Under the pieces are notes generated by a model that saw nothing but the letters and a program-made list of their open reading frames with translations, ran no database searches and was not told the DNA's origin. Positions 24,150-32,996 of a stretch of DNA of 64,000 nt are shown here, piece by piece (the stretch's first letter is position 1; every line of letters begins with the position of its first letter). Source of the DNA: Actinospineispora acaciae DSM 45401 (GTDB lineage: Bacteria; Actinomycetota; Actinomycetes; Mycobacteriales; Pseudonocardiaceae); contig NZ_JIAI01000001.1 of assembly GCF_000620785.1 (NCBI RefSeq), forward strand, positions 620,001 to 684,000, read 5' to 3'. The position numbers were made by a program, and so were the translations under genes.

Positions 24150-27100
24150 GCGTCGGCGCGCGGGTACGCCCGATCGACTGGCAGGCCCGCAGCGCCGGCC
24201 TGCTGCCCTACACCGCCGACCTGACCGGCGAGCACCTGGTCGGCGCCATCCTGCGGTCCCCCCACCCGTACGCCGAGATCACCGGCATCGACGCCGACGC
24301 GGCCCGCGCGCTGCCCGGGGTACACGCCGTGATCACCGCCGCCGACTTCGCCCCCGGCATCCGCTACCTGCACCGGGGCGGCCCGCTGTCCGACCGGCCC
24401 CCGCTGGCCGACGGCGTGGTCCGGCACGTCGGCCAGGAGGTCGCGGCCGTCGCCGCCGACACCGCCGAGCAGGCCGCCGCCGCCTGCCGGGCGATCAACG
24501 TCCGGTACCGCCGCCGCCGCGCGCCGCTGACCATCGCGCAGGCCAGGGCCGCCGGCGCCCGTCGGCTGCACCGCCGCACCACGCCGGAGCCGAACGTCTC
24601 CACGCTGCTGGAGACCGAGTGGGGCGACCCGGACGGCGGTTTCGCGGCCGCCGCGGTCGCGGTGTCCGGACGGTTCGTCTACCCCAGCGTCGCGCACGCC
24701 TGCATGGAGCCGAACACCACCCTCGCAGCCTGGGACGCCGAGCGGGAGATCGTCGAGCTGTGGACGTCCACCCAGGCGCCCTGGTTCATCGCCAAGGAGG
24801 TGTCGCACCTGCTCGGGCTGCGCCATGAGCAGGTGATCTGCCGCGAGGTCGCCGTCGGCGGTGGCTTCGGCAGCAAGTCCAAGGCGTCCGAGCACGAGGT
24901 GCTGGCCGCCGCGCTGGCCCGCGTCACCGGCCGCCCGGTGCTGGTCGCGCTGAGCCGGGAGGAGGAGTTCACGGCGAACAAGCCCCGGCACCGGTTCGAG
25001 ACGACGCTGCGCACCGCCGCCGACGCGGATGGGGTGATCCGCGCGCTGGAGGCGGACATCGCGGTGGACAACGGCTCCTACAACCACATGGGGAGCTCGG
25101 TGATGCGGGTCGGCGCGATCACCCTGGGCTCGATGTACCGGCCGGACGGCGTCCGGGCCACCGCCCGGCTGGTGGACACCGCGACGCAGCCCGGCGGCCA
25201 GTTCCGCGGCTACGGCACCCCGCAGGTGTCGCTGGCCATGGAGTCCCAGGTGGACGAGATCGCCGCGCGGCTCGGCATCGACCCGATCGAGCTGCGGCTG
25301 CGCAACCTCGCGCCCGAGCACTCCACCACACTGTGCGGCTACCGGGTCACCACCAACCGGCTCGGCGACTGCCTGCGCGCGGTCCGCGACGGCCTGGACT
25401 GGGACCGGGCCAGGGCGGCGCGGCCGGCGGACGGGCAGGTCGCGCGCGGGTGGGGCGTCGCGGCCGGCAGCCACGGCAGCGGCGCCTACGCCTACGAGTA
25501 CGCCAACCGCGCCGATGCCGGGGTCGACCTGCTCGCGGACGGCCGGGTCAGGGTGCGTCACGGCAGCGGCGACGCCGGCACCGGCCAGAACACCATCCTC
25601 GCCCAGATCGCGGCGCACGAGCTGGGGGTGGACGTCGGCGACGTCGAGGTGCTGTCCATGGACGGCGAGCGCACCCCGTTCGAGCTGGGCGCCTGGTCGT
25701 CGCGGGGCACGCACATGACCGGGTCCTCGGTCGGCAAGGCGGCGCGCGAGCTGGCCGAGCGGGTCCGGGCGCTGGCCGCCGCGAAGCTCGGCGTGGACCC
25801 GGCGGCGGTGCGGCTGCGCGGCGGGTGCGCGGTCGGGAGGGACGCCGAGGAGGACTCGGTGCCGCTCGGTGACCTGGTCGGCCTGTCCGAGGATGCGCGT
25901 GGGGGCGTCGACGGCGAGCCGGACGTGCTCGCCCACGAGGCGTCCTACCTGCTCGAAGGCACCGAGATGCTCACCCCCGACAAGGACACCGCGAACCTCT
26001 CCCCGAGCTACGCGTTCGCCGCGCACGGCGCAGTGGTCGAGGTGGACCGGCGCACCGGGCAGGTCAAGGTGGTCGACTACCTGGCCGCGCACGACGTCGG
26101 CGCCGCGATCAACCCCACGGCTGTCGAGGGCCAGATCGTGGGCGGCGCGGCCATGGGCCTGGGCGCCGCGCTGGGCGAGGAGCTGATCCGCGAGGGCGGC
26201 CGGGTGGTGAACGGCACCTACCTGCACTACCCGCTGCCGCGCAACGCCGACCTGCCCTCGATCCGCGCGGTGATCGTGGACGGGCACGACCCCGCCGGCC
26301 CGTACGGCGCGAAGGCGGTCGGCGAGATGTCGATCATCCCGCCCGCCGCCGCCGTGGCCAACGCCGTCTACGACGCGGTGGGCATCCGGATCCGCGAACT
26401 GCCGATCACCCCGGACAAGGTGCTCGCTGCCCTGGCCGAACAGGATGGGCGCGCCCGGCGGCGGCACCGGCTGTGGCGGCGCCCGAACCGGTGGTGGATC
26501 GCAATGGTCCGCTGGGCCTACCCGCGCGGCCTGCACCGGCTGCTCGACTCGGTAGGGACCAGGCTCGGCCCGCGCCGCCCACCGGCTACCCCGCCCACCG
26601 TGCACGCCCCCACCGACCTGGCCGAAGCCAGCGCACTACTCACCGAGAACGCCGGCGCCGCCGTGCTGGGCGGCGCCACCGACGCCCCCGTCGAACGCCG
26701 CCGCGAGCGCTCCCCCGCCCCGGTGCTCGTGTCCGTGGCCGCCGTGACCGAGCTGCGCCGGATCGAGCGCGTCGCCGCCGGCCTCCGCATCGGCGCCGCT
26801 GTCCCCCTGGCCGACCTCGCCGCACACCCGGACGCACCGAACGCGCTGGTCACGGCCGTCTCGACGATCGCGTCCGCGCAGATCCGCAACGCCGCCACGG
26901 TCGCGGGCAACCTGCTGCAGGCCAAGCGCTGCTGGTTCTACCGCAACGGCTTCGACTGCTACAAGCGCAACGGCCCGACCAGCCCGTGCTACGCAGTGCT
27001 CGGCGACCACCGCTTCCAGCACGCCGTCATCGACGGCCACCGCTGCCAGGCCGTCACACCCTCCGACCTGGCCACCGTGCTGGTCGCCCTGGACGCCACC

Positions 27101-27544
27101 GTCGAGCTCCACCGCGCCCACGACTCCCGCACGCTCCCGGTGGCCGACCTCTACCGAGGCCCCGGCGAGACGGTCCTACGCCACGACGAGCTGGCCACCG
27201 CCGTCACGATCCCGGAACACGCCCTGCGCCGCCGAACAGCGTTCACCAAGCTCGCCCTCTACACCGGCGACTTCGCGACGGCCTCCGCCGCGCTCGCCGT
27301 CGAGGCGGACACCCACGGCCGGTGGACCGACGCCCGGCTCGTGTTCGGCGCGCTGGCACCCACGCCGTGGCGGGCACGCGGCGCGGAACGAACCCTGCGC
27401 GGAACCAAACCGACGCCGGCCACCGTGCGCGCCGCCGTGGACGCCGACCTCGACCGCGCCGCCCACCCCCTGCCCGGCAACGCCTGGAAGCTCGACGCGG
27501 CAGCCGGCCTCATGGAGCAGGCCGTCGAACTGCTGCGCCCGTAG
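24146..27544 (+). CDS. Fused molybdopterin (PaoC-like) and FAD/[4Fe-4S] (PaoB-like) oxidoreductase
   Basis: The 1132-residue chain starts at ATG 24146. Residues ~1-755 are the molybdenum-cofactor subunit of the xanthine oxidase family (VGGGFGSKSKASEHEVLAAA, QFRGYGTPQ, and the active-site Glu727 in GAKAVGEMS). A basic, Trp/Arg-rich linker (~755-815) leads to an FAD-binding domain (~818-1010; GGATDAPVE, STIASAQIRNAATVAGNLLQ) and a C-terminal CO_deh_flav_C-like domain. Cys929, 938, 948 and 967 match, from memory, the four-cysteine [4Fe-4S] insertion of PaoB. The role is probably oxidation of an aldehyde or N-heterocycle. The order Moco-FAD in one chain is unusual: eukaryotic XDH is FeS-FAD-Moco, and bacterial enzymes mostly use separate chains. 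Confidence 0.9.
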   Translation: MSVGARVRPIDWQARSAGLLPYTADLTGEHLVGAILRSPHPYAEITGIDADAARALPGVHAVITAADFAPGIRYLHRGGPLSDRPPLADGVVRHVGQEVAAVAADTAEQAAAACRAINVRYRRRRAPLTIAQARAAGARRLHRRTTPEPNVSTLLETEWGDPDGGFAAAAVAVSGRFVYPSVAHACMEPNTTLAAWDAEREIVELWTSTQAPWFIAKEVSHLLGLRHEQVICREVAVGGGFGSKSKASEHEVLAAALARVTGRPVLVALSREEEFTANKPRHRFETTLRTAADADGVIRALEADIAVDNGSYNHMGSSVMRVGAITLGSMYRPDGVRATARLVDTATQPGGQFRGYGTPQVSLAMESQVDEIAARLGIDPIELRLRNLAPEHSTTLCGYRVTTNRLGDCLRAVRDGLDWDRARAARPADGQVARGWGVAAGSHGSGAYAYEYANRADAGVDLLADGRVRVRHGSGDAGTGQNTILAQIAAHELGVDVGDVEVLSMDGERTPFELGAWSSRGTHMTGSSVGKAARELAERVRALAAAKLGVDPAAVRLRGGCAVGRDAEEDSVPLGDLVGLSEDARGGVDGEPDVLAHEASYLLEGTEMLTPDKDTANLSPSYAFAAHGAVVEVDRRTGQVKVVDYLAAHDVGAAINPTAVEGQIVGGAAMGLGAALGEELIREGGRVVNGTYLHYPLPRNADLPSIRAVIVDGHDPAGPYGAKAVGEMSIIPPAAAVANAVYDAVGIRIRELPITPDKVLAALAEQDGRARRRHRLWRRPNRWWIAMVRWAYPRGLHRLLDSVGTRLGPRRPPATPPTVHAPTDLAEASALLTENAGAAVLGGATDAPVERRRERSPAPVLVSVAAVTELRRIERVAAGLRIGAAVPLADLAAHPDAPNALVTAVSTIASAQIRNAATVAGNLLQAKRCWFYRNGFDCYKRNGPTSPCYAVLGDHRFQHAVIDGHRCQAVTPSDLATVLVALDATVELHRAHDSRTLPVADLYRGPGETVLRHDELATAVTIPEHALRRRTAFTKLALYTGDFATASAALAVEADTHGRWTDARLVFGALAPTPWRARGAERTLRGTKPTPATVRAAVDADLDRAAHPLPGNAWKLDAAAGLMEQAVELLRP

Positions 27545-27565
27545 TCAAAGATCGTTCGTCTCTAC

Positions 27566-27580
27566 TAGAATACTTTTCTA
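27566..27580. promoter_or_regulatory. Operator/-10 directly abutting a TetR start codon
   Basis: TAGAA-TACTT-TTCTA is an inverted repeat ending at the base before ATG 27581. TAGAAT (27566-27571) fits a -10 hexamer, placing transcription start at or next to the ATG. The gene therefore probably makes a leaderless mRNA and represses itself through this site. Confidence 0.6.
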
Positions 27581-28168
27581 ATGACCGAGAGGCGCACGGC
27601 GATCCTGGACGCGGCACTGGCCTGCTTCCTGGAGCACGGCGTCGCGGGCGCCGGCATCGAGCAGGTGTGCGCCAGGTCCGGGGCCAGCGTGGGCAGCGTC
27701 TACCACCACTTCGGCGGCAAGGACGGCCTGGCCGGCGCCGTGTTCACCGAGGCGATGGCCGACTACCAGGTGAGCTTCCTCGCCGCGCTGCGCCGCCACC
27801 CGGACGACGCGCGCGCCGGCGTCCGCGCCGCCGTGCGCGAGCACCTGCGCTGGTGCCTGCGCCGCCACCCCGAGCGCGCCCGCTTCCTGCTGTTCCACGG
27901 CGACGCCGCGCGCGCCGCCGGCGCCGAGCGGCTGGCCGAGCTGAACCGCGAGTTCTTCGCCTCGGTGCTCGCCTGGTGGCGCCCGCACGTCCGCTACGGG
28001 GCACTGCGCGAGCTGGACCTGGACCTCGCCTACGCGCTCTGGCTCGGCCCGGCGCTGGAGTACTGCCGGCTGCGCCTGGCCGGCCGCACCCGGGTCGCCC
28101 CGGCCCGCGCCGAACGGGCGCTCGCCGACGGTGCCTGGCAGGCCTTGAGATCACCGGAAGGAGCCTGA
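27581..28168 (+). CDS. TetR-family regulator, probably leaderless
   Basis: 195 residues; ATG 27581 has no ribosome site because the inverted repeat and -10 lie directly in front of it. The helix-turn-helix is GAGIEQVCARSGASVGSVYH followed by HFGGKDGLAGAVF, with a generic TetR C-terminal domain. Its stop overlaps the enoyl-CoA hydratase start (TGATG), so both are one operon. Acyl-CoA or fatty-acid sensing is a plausible role by analogy with other TetR/crotonase pairs, but the ligand is unknown. Confidence 0.88.
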   Translation: MTERRTAILDAALACFLEHGVAGAGIEQVCARSGASVGSVYHHFGGKDGLAGAVFTEAMADYQVSFLAALRRHPDDARAGVRAAVREHLRWCLRRHPERARFLLFHGDAARAAGAERLAELNREFFASVLAWWRPHVRYGALRELDLDLAYALWLGPALEYCRLRLAGRTRVAPARAERALADGAWQALRSPEGA

Positions 28169-29043
28169 TGGAGATGTCCTACCAGGACGTGCTCGCGTCC
28201 GCCCACGAGACGACGACCCGCCTGGTCGACGTGGAGCGCGACGGCGACCACGCCGTGCTGCGCCTGGCCGACCCGGACAAGCTCAACGTCCTCAGCGGCC
28301 CGCTCATGGTCCAGCTGCTGGCCGCCGCCGAGGACCTGGTGCGCGACCCGGCGGTGCGGTCGGTGGTGCTGACCGGGTCGGGCCGGGCGTTCAGCGCCGG
28401 CGGCGACCTGCGGATGATGGCCGAGGCCACCGAGCGGCTGCGCGACCCGGACGACCGGGAGGGCGCCACGCTGCCGTGGCGGTGGATCCGCTACCAGTTC
28501 GGCGCCATGGCCCGGCTCATCGCGCGCGGCGACACCGCGTTCATCGCCGCCCTCAACGGCCCGGCCGCCGGTGTCGGGCTCGCGTTCGCGTTGAGCTGCG
28601 ACCTCGCCATCGCCGCGCGCGGCGCGGTGCTGGTGCCGGCGTTCGGCAAGCTCGGGCTGGTGCCCGAGGTCGGTACCAGCTGGGCGCTGACCCACGCGCT
28701 GGGCTACCGGCGGGCGTTCGCGTACTACGTCGGCGGCGAGCACATCGACGCGGACCGGGCGCTGGAGCTCGGCCTTGTCAACGAGGTGGTACCGGCCGAC
28801 GAGCTGCTCGACACCGCGCTGCGCTGGTGCGACCGGATCGCCGAGCTGCCCCCGCACGCGCTGCCGATGGCCAAGCCGCTGCTGCGCGCCGCCGCCGAGC
28901 TGCCCTGGGAGCACGCGCTGACCATGGAGGAGTTCGCCGAGCCGATCTGTTTCACCACCGAGGGCTTCGCCAGGGGCGTCCGCCAGGTCACCGCGCGCAC
29001 CTCGTCGAGCGCACCGGCAGCGCCGCCAGGCCGCGCAGGGTGA
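28168..29043 (+). CDS. Enoyl-CoA hydratase/isomerase (crotonase) family
   Basis: ATG 28168 follows GGAAGGAG at good spacing; 291 residues. Crotonase landmarks are the oxyanion and CoA loop SGRAFSAGGDLRMMAE and the second oxyanion strand AALNGPAAGVGLAFALSCDL. GKLGLVPEVGTSWALT carries the usual second acidic residue in VPEVGTS. It hydrates or isomerises an acyl-CoA. The last ~19 codons overlap the end of the convergent P450 gene by 56 bp and read as a Ser/Ala/Pro tail, so the C terminus may be extended relative to relatives. Confidence 0.88.
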   Translation: MEMSYQDVLASAHETTTRLVDVERDGDHAVLRLADPDKLNVLSGPLMVQLLAAAEDLVRDPAVRSVVLTGSGRAFSAGGDLRMMAEATERLRDPDDREGATLPWRWIRYQFGAMARLIARGDTAFIAALNGPAAGVGLAFALSCDLAIAARGAVLVPAFGKLGLVPEVGTSWALTHALGYRRAFAYYVGGEHIDADRALELGLVNEVVPADELLDTALRWCDRIAELPPHALPMAKPLLRAAAELPWEHALTMEEFAEPICFTTEGFARGVRQVTARTSSSAPAAPPGRAG

Positions 29044-30193
29044 ACGTCGGGCGCCAGGCCGGCGCGCCGGCCAGCTCCAGCTCGAACGTGCCGAGCAGCG
29101 CGGAGAACGCCAGCCCTGCCTCCAGGCGGGCCAGCGAGGCGCCCAGGCAGTAGTGGATGCCGCCGCCGAAGGACACGTGGCGGCGCGCGTCCCGGGTGAC
29201 GTCCAGCCGTCCCGGCTCGGCGAACGCGGCCGGATCCCGGTTCGCCGCCCCGAGCACCAGCATGATCTCGTCGCCGGCCCGGACCCGCCGGCCGGCCAGG
29301 TCGAGGTCCTCGGTGGCGATGCGCTGGGCCATCTGGACCGGCGCGTCGAAGCGCAGCAGCTCGTCGACGGCGTTGGGCACCAGGTCGGGTCGCCGGCACA
29401 GCAGGTCGAGCTGGTCGGGGTGGCGCAGCAGCGCCAGCACGCCGTTCCCGATCAGGTTGACGGTCGTCTCGTGCCCGGCGACCAGGAGCAGCAGCGCCAG
29501 CTCCAGTACCTCGTCGCGGGAGATCCGGTCACCGGCGTCGCGCACCGCGAGCAACGCGGAGAGCAGGTCGTCGGCGGGGTGTTCGGTTCGGAACGCGAGC
29601 AGCTCGCCGAGGTAGCCGCGCATGCCGCGCCTGGCCTCGGCGATCGCGGCGTCCAGCTCGGCGGACCCGAGGACCGAGGGGTCCAGCGAGCGGGCGAGCA
29701 TACGTGACCACTCGGTGAACATCGCCTGGTCGCCGGCCGGCACGCCGAGCAGGGCGCAGATGACCCGCACCGGCAGCGGGTAGGCGAAGGCCTGGACCAG
29801 GTCCACGGTGCGCCCGGCGATCGGCTCGAGCAGCTCGGCGACGATCGCGGTGATGGCCGGGCGCAGGTCGGCGGTGCGCTTCGGGGTGAACGCCCGCGAC
29901 ACCAGTGCCCGCAGCCGGGTGTGGTCGGGCGGGTCCATGAACAGCAGGCTCAGGCTCTCGTCCCGCTCCGGCTGGCCCTGTTCCGTGGTGGCCCTGGCCT
30001 CGTTCGAGGACAGCTTCGGGTGCCGGGTCAGCGCGGTGACCTCGGCGTGGCTCAGGCACAGCCAGACCGTCTCGTCCGCCCGCAGCAGCGGATCGTCGCC
30101 CCGGTACCCGTCGTAGTGCGGGTAGGGGTCCTCCCGGAACCGCGGCGACATGGCGTCGATGAAGAACCGCTCGGCAAGGCTCGTCCCGGTCAT
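28988..30193 (-). CDS. Cytochrome P450 (CYP)
   Basis: I chose ATG 30193 (MTGTSLAERFF) with GGAGGG upstream, giving 401 residues. Diagnostic features are the I-helix AGHETT (239-244), the K-helix E278-LL-R281, and the haem loop SFGGGIHYCLGASLARLE with the thiolate Cys349. It is a soluble bacterial monooxygenase needing ferredoxin and a reductase, neither of which is adjacent. It is divergent from a TetR gene whose operator lies in the shared promoter. The substrate is unknown. Confidence 0.92.
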   Translation of the reverse strand: MTGTSLAERFFIDAMSPRFREDPYPHYDGYRGDDPLLRADETVWLCLSHAEVTALTRHPKLSSNEARATTEQGQPERDESLSLLFMDPPDHTRLRALVSRAFTPKRTADLRPAITAIVAELLEPIAGRTVDLVQAFAYPLPVRVICALLGVPAGDQAMFTEWSRMLARSLDPSVLGSAELDAAIAEARRGMRGYLGELLAFRTEHPADDLLSALLAVRDAGDRISRDEVLELALLLLVAGHETTVNLIGNGVLALLRHPDQLDLLCRRPDLVPNAVDELLRFDAPVQMAQRIATEDLDLAGRRVRAGDEIMLVLGAANRDPAAFAEPGRLDVTRDARRHVSFGGGIHYCLGASLARLEAGLAFSALLGTFELELAGAPAWRPTFTLRGLAALPVRSTRCAR

Positions 30194-30223
30194 GGCGGTG
30201 CCCTCCGCAACTCGATGCAAAAG

Positions 30224-30250
30224 TGTATCGAGTGGATACAGTCTTGTATC
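30224..30250. promoter_or_regulatory. Triple half-site operator between P450 and TetR
   Basis: TGTATC (30224-30229), GATACA (30235-30240) and TGTATC (30245-30250) alternate in orientation at 10-11 bp intervals, giving two overlapping inverted repeats about one helical turn apart. They sit between divergent starts at 30193 and 30260, and are a strong candidate for cooperative TetR binding. Confidence 0.7.
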
Positions 30251-30259
30251 CTGACGCGC

Positions 30260-30859
30260 ATGTCAAGGGAGCGCACCCGTCCCACCCGTGAGCAGACGCG
30301 CGAGCGGTTGTTCGAGGCGGCGGCCGAGGTGTTCGAGCGCAGGGGCATCGGCGCGGCGAGCATCGAGACGATCGCGGCGGCCGCCGGCTTCACCCGAGGC
30401 GCCTTCTATTCCAACTTCGCCGGCAAGGACGACCTGATCATCGCCATGCTGGAGGACCACGTCGACCGGTCGGTGCGCCGCAACCTCGAGCTGCTGGCCC
30501 GCCACCGCGACCCGGCCGACTTCATCGCGGCGCTGCGTGCGGTGGACCGGGGCCAGCAGGACCCGCTCGGTCGTTCACCGCTGCTGCACATCGAGCTGAT
30601 CCTCTACGCCGCCCGGGCCGAGGAACGGCGCCCGGAGCTGGCCAAGCGGCTGCGCGCCCGCCGCGAGCTGATCGCGGAGATCATCCAAGGCACCGGCGCC
30701 GTCGACGACCCGGAATGGGCCAGCGCGCTGCTGCTCGCGCTGGAGGACGGCTTCCGGCTGCACCGGCTCATCGACCCGGACAGCACGCCCCCGGACAGCT
30801 TCCTGCGCGCGGTGGGCGAGCTTCAGCGCGCGACCTGGTTCACCGACCCTCGGTGCTGA
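30260..30859 (+). CDS. TetR-family regulator of the divergent P450
   Basis: 199 residues from ATG 30260. The helix-turn-helix IGAASIETIAAAAGFTRGAF is followed by YSNFAGKDDLIIAMLEDHV; the remainder is an all-helical ligand domain. The start lies 9 bp after the triple half-site operator, so self-repression together with P450 control is expected. The last 20 bp overlap the end of the convergent ammonia-lyase gene. Confidence 0.88.
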   Translation: MSRERTRPTREQTRERLFEAAAEVFERRGIGAASIETIAAAAGFTRGAFYSNFAGKDDLIIAMLEDHVDRSVRRNLELLARHRDPADFIAALRAVDRGQQDPLGRSPLLHIELILYAARAEERRPELAKRLRARRELIAEIIQGTGAVDDPEWASALLLALEDGFRLHRLIDPDSTPPDSFLRAVGELQRATWFTDPRC

Positions 30860-31958
30860 GCAGCACGACGTGTGACTCCGCCCCGAGGCCGAGATCGTTG
30901 CCGAACCCGTCCAGGACCGCGCGGAGTCCGGCCAGGCTGGCCGCGCCGCAGGGTCCGGAGTCGACGCCCTGGGCGCGAAGGTCGCGGGACGCGGTGTCGG
31001 CCTGGTCGTCGCTGACCGCGACCGCGCAGTCCAGACCGTCGCGCAGGTGCGGCCAGGCCAGCGAGGACGGCGTGCCGCAGTTCAGCCCGGCCATCGTCGT
31101 CGCGGCGGTCGGGATGGTGGTGAGCGTCCCGTTGCGCAGGCTGGCCAGCGCGCACGCCGCCACATCCGGTTCGACGCTGACCAGGACGGTGCCTTCGGGG
31201 GCCTCGCCGCCCCGGTAGTGCGTGACCGCTGCCTGGGCCAGCGAGCCGACCCCGACCGGCACCACGACCGCGTCCGCCGTGGTCACACCGGCCGCCCGGA
31301 GCTGGTCGTCGATCTCCCGGAACAGCGTCGAGTAGCCGGCCACGATCGTCGCCGGGATCGTCTCGTAGCCGGGCCACCCGGTGTCCTGGACCAGCTCCGC
31401 CTCGGGCGAGCCCGCCGCCGCCCGCGCCGCCGTCGCGACCGTCGCGTCGTAGTCCTCGGCCACGATGACCACCCGTGCTCCCTCGGCCCGGATCGCCTCC
31501 ACCGAAGCCGGGTGTGTCCGCGCGATGACCTCGGGCAGGTAGACCTCCGACGGGAGGCCGAGCAGCCGCGCGAACCGGGCGACGGCCCGGCCGTGGTTGC
31601 CGTCGGTCGCGGTCACCAACCGGAGCTCCCCCGCGCGGGATGCCAGCTCTCGCAGGCCTTCGAGCGACCCGGGGCCGGTGGCTCCCGGGCCGAGCACCCG
31701 CGCGCTGATCGCCTGGTGGATCGCCCACGACGCGCCGAGCGCCTTGAACGCGGGCAGCCCCAGCCGGCTCGACTCGTCCTTGACGAACAGCCGGCCGATC
31801 CCCAGCTCGGAGGCCAGCGCGGGGCTCTCGACCAAGGCCGTTGGTCGGTAGCCCGGCAGGCTCTGGTGAAATTCGGTCGCGCCGGAAGGGGCGGGGTCGC
31901 AGCGCCAGCTACTGGCCCGCGGCCGTAGCCAGCTTGCGGCGTGGCTGCTCCTTGTCAT
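30840..31958 (-). CDS. Diaminopropionate ammonia-lyase (PLP fold type II)
   Basis: 372 residues from ATG 31958; an in-frame ATG at 31979 would add seven residues, and neither has a strong ribosome site. The sequence follows the DpaL pattern: HQSLPGYRPTALVESPALAS, the PLP lysine Lys72 in RLGLPAFKALGASWAI, TATDGNHGRAVARFARLLG and QDTGWPGYETIPATIVAGYS. The enzyme converts 2,3-diaminopropionate to pyruvate and ammonia. It is divergent from a LysR gene, which likely activates it. Related serine/threonine deaminases are the main alternative, but the DGNHGRAVA and GYETIP blocks favour this assignment. Confidence 0.85.
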   Translation of the reverse strand: MTRSSHAASWLRPRASSWRCDPAPSGATEFHQSLPGYRPTALVESPALASELGIGRLFVKDESSRLGLPAFKALGASWAIHQAISARVLGPGATGPGSLEGLRELASRAGELRLVTATDGNHGRAVARFARLLGLPSEVYLPEVIARTHPASVEAIRAEGARVVIVAEDYDATVATAARAAAGSPEAELVQDTGWPGYETIPATIVAGYSTLFREIDDQLRAAGVTTADAVVVPVGVGSLAQAAVTHYRGGEAPEGTVLVSVEPDVAACALASLRNGTLTTIPTAATTMAGLNCGTPSSLAWPHLRDGLDCAVAVSDDQADTASRDLRAQGVDSGPCGAASLAGLRAVLDGFGNDLGLGAESHVVLLSTEGR

Positions 31959-32011
31959 GCGCCAAGGATGGCGGCGCATATGCTACGAAAAAAGCGCGTG
32001 ATAGTAATGGC

Positions 32012-32036
32012 AATACTTAAGTTCGGCTTAGCTATT
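32012..32036. promoter_or_regulatory. Probable LysR box between ammonia-lyase and LysR
   Basis: AATACTTAAG (32012-32021) and CTTAGCTATT (32027-32036) are inverted arms with 8 of 10 matches and a 5-bp spacer, in the low-GC divergent spacer. The size and position fit a LysR recognition site. Confidence 0.5.
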
Positions 32037-32052
32037 GCGGGATGGAGGTCAG

Positions 32053-32991
32053 GTGCTCGACGTTCATCGGCTGCGTCTTCTCCGCGAGCTGCACCGTCGG
32101 GGCACGATCGCCGCGGCGGCGGGAACCCTCGGCTACAGCGCGTCCGCGGTGTCCCAGCACCTCTCGTTGCTCGAACGGGAGGTGGGCGTTCAGCTGCTGG
32201 AACGGGTGGGGCGCGGGGTTCGGCTGACCCCGCAGGCCCTGATCCTGGTCAGGCACACCGACGCGGTGCTCGACCAGCTGGAGAGCGCGGAGGCCGAGGT
32301 CGCCGCGTCGCTGACGGCGATCCAGGCCACCGTGCGGGTGGCGTGCTTCCAGACGGTCATGCTCACGCTGGTCCCCGCCGTGCTCGCGGACCTGCGGGAG
32401 AAGGCGCCCGGCCTGCGGATCGACGTCGTGCAGCTCGAGCCGGAGCGGGCGCTGGAGTCGCTCACGGTCGGCGACTGTGACCTGGTGATCGTCGAGGAGT
32501 ACCCCGGCCAGCCGGTGCCGAGGACGGCCGGCGTGGACCGGGTCGACCTCGGCGCCGACCGGATGCGGGTGGCGCTGCCGCCCAGCATGGACGGCACCCG
32601 CCTGACCAGCCTGGCCGACCTGGCCGACCGGCGGTGGGTGCTGGAGCCGCCGGGCAGCCCGCCGTGGCGGTGGACGATCACCCGCTGCCGGGAGGCGGGC
32701 TTCGAGCCCGACGTCGCCTTCCAGACCGAGGACATGCTCGCGCACATCGAGCTGGTGCTCGCCGACCAGGCCGTCGGGGTGCTGCCGGACCTGGTGTGGC
32801 GGGGCAAGCCACCCCGCGTCCCGATGGTCGAGCTGCCCGGCGCGGCGCACCGCCGGCTGGTCGCCACCACCCGGCGCGGCAGCGCCCGCCACCCCGCGGT
32901 GGTCGCGGTGCGCCGCTCCTTCGAGGGCGCCTGCCGCCGCTTCGGCATCAAGCCCGAGGGGGACGGTTCGGCCGCTGACGACGACGGGTAG
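32053..32991 (+). CDS. LysR-family transcriptional regulator
   Basis: I chose GTG 32053, preceded by GGAGG at 5-nt spacing, over an upstream TTG; 312 residues. The helix-turn-helix is TIAAAAGTLGYSASAVSQHL followed by SLLEREVGVQLLERVGRGV. The effector domain carries unusual wording (QLEPERALESLTVGDCDLVI) seen in actinobacterial LysR paralogues. It faces the diaminopropionate ammonia-lyase gene across a short AT-rich spacer with an inverted repeat, so it probably controls amino-acid use. Confidence 0.88.
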   Translation: MLDVHRLRLLRELHRRGTIAAAAGTLGYSASAVSQHLSLLEREVGVQLLERVGRGVRLTPQALILVRHTDAVLDQLESAEAEVAASLTAIQATVRVACFQTVMLTLVPAVLADLREKAPGLRIDVVQLEPERALESLTVGDCDLVIVEEYPGQPVPRTAGVDRVDLGADRMRVALPPSMDGTRLTSLADLADRRWVLEPPGSPPWRWTITRCREAGFEPDVAFQTEDMLAHIELVLADQAVGVLPDLVWRGKPPRVPMVELPGAAHRRLVATTRRGSARHPAVVAVRRSFEGACRRFGIKPEGDGSAADDDG

Positions 32992-32996
32992 CCCGC

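Noticed and set aside
26473..28167. Upstream extension of the enoyl-CoA hydratase frame into the fused oxidase gene
   Set aside because: The extension is Arg/Pro-rich with no similarity. A strong ribosome site precedes ATG 28168, and a TetR gene occupies the other frame.
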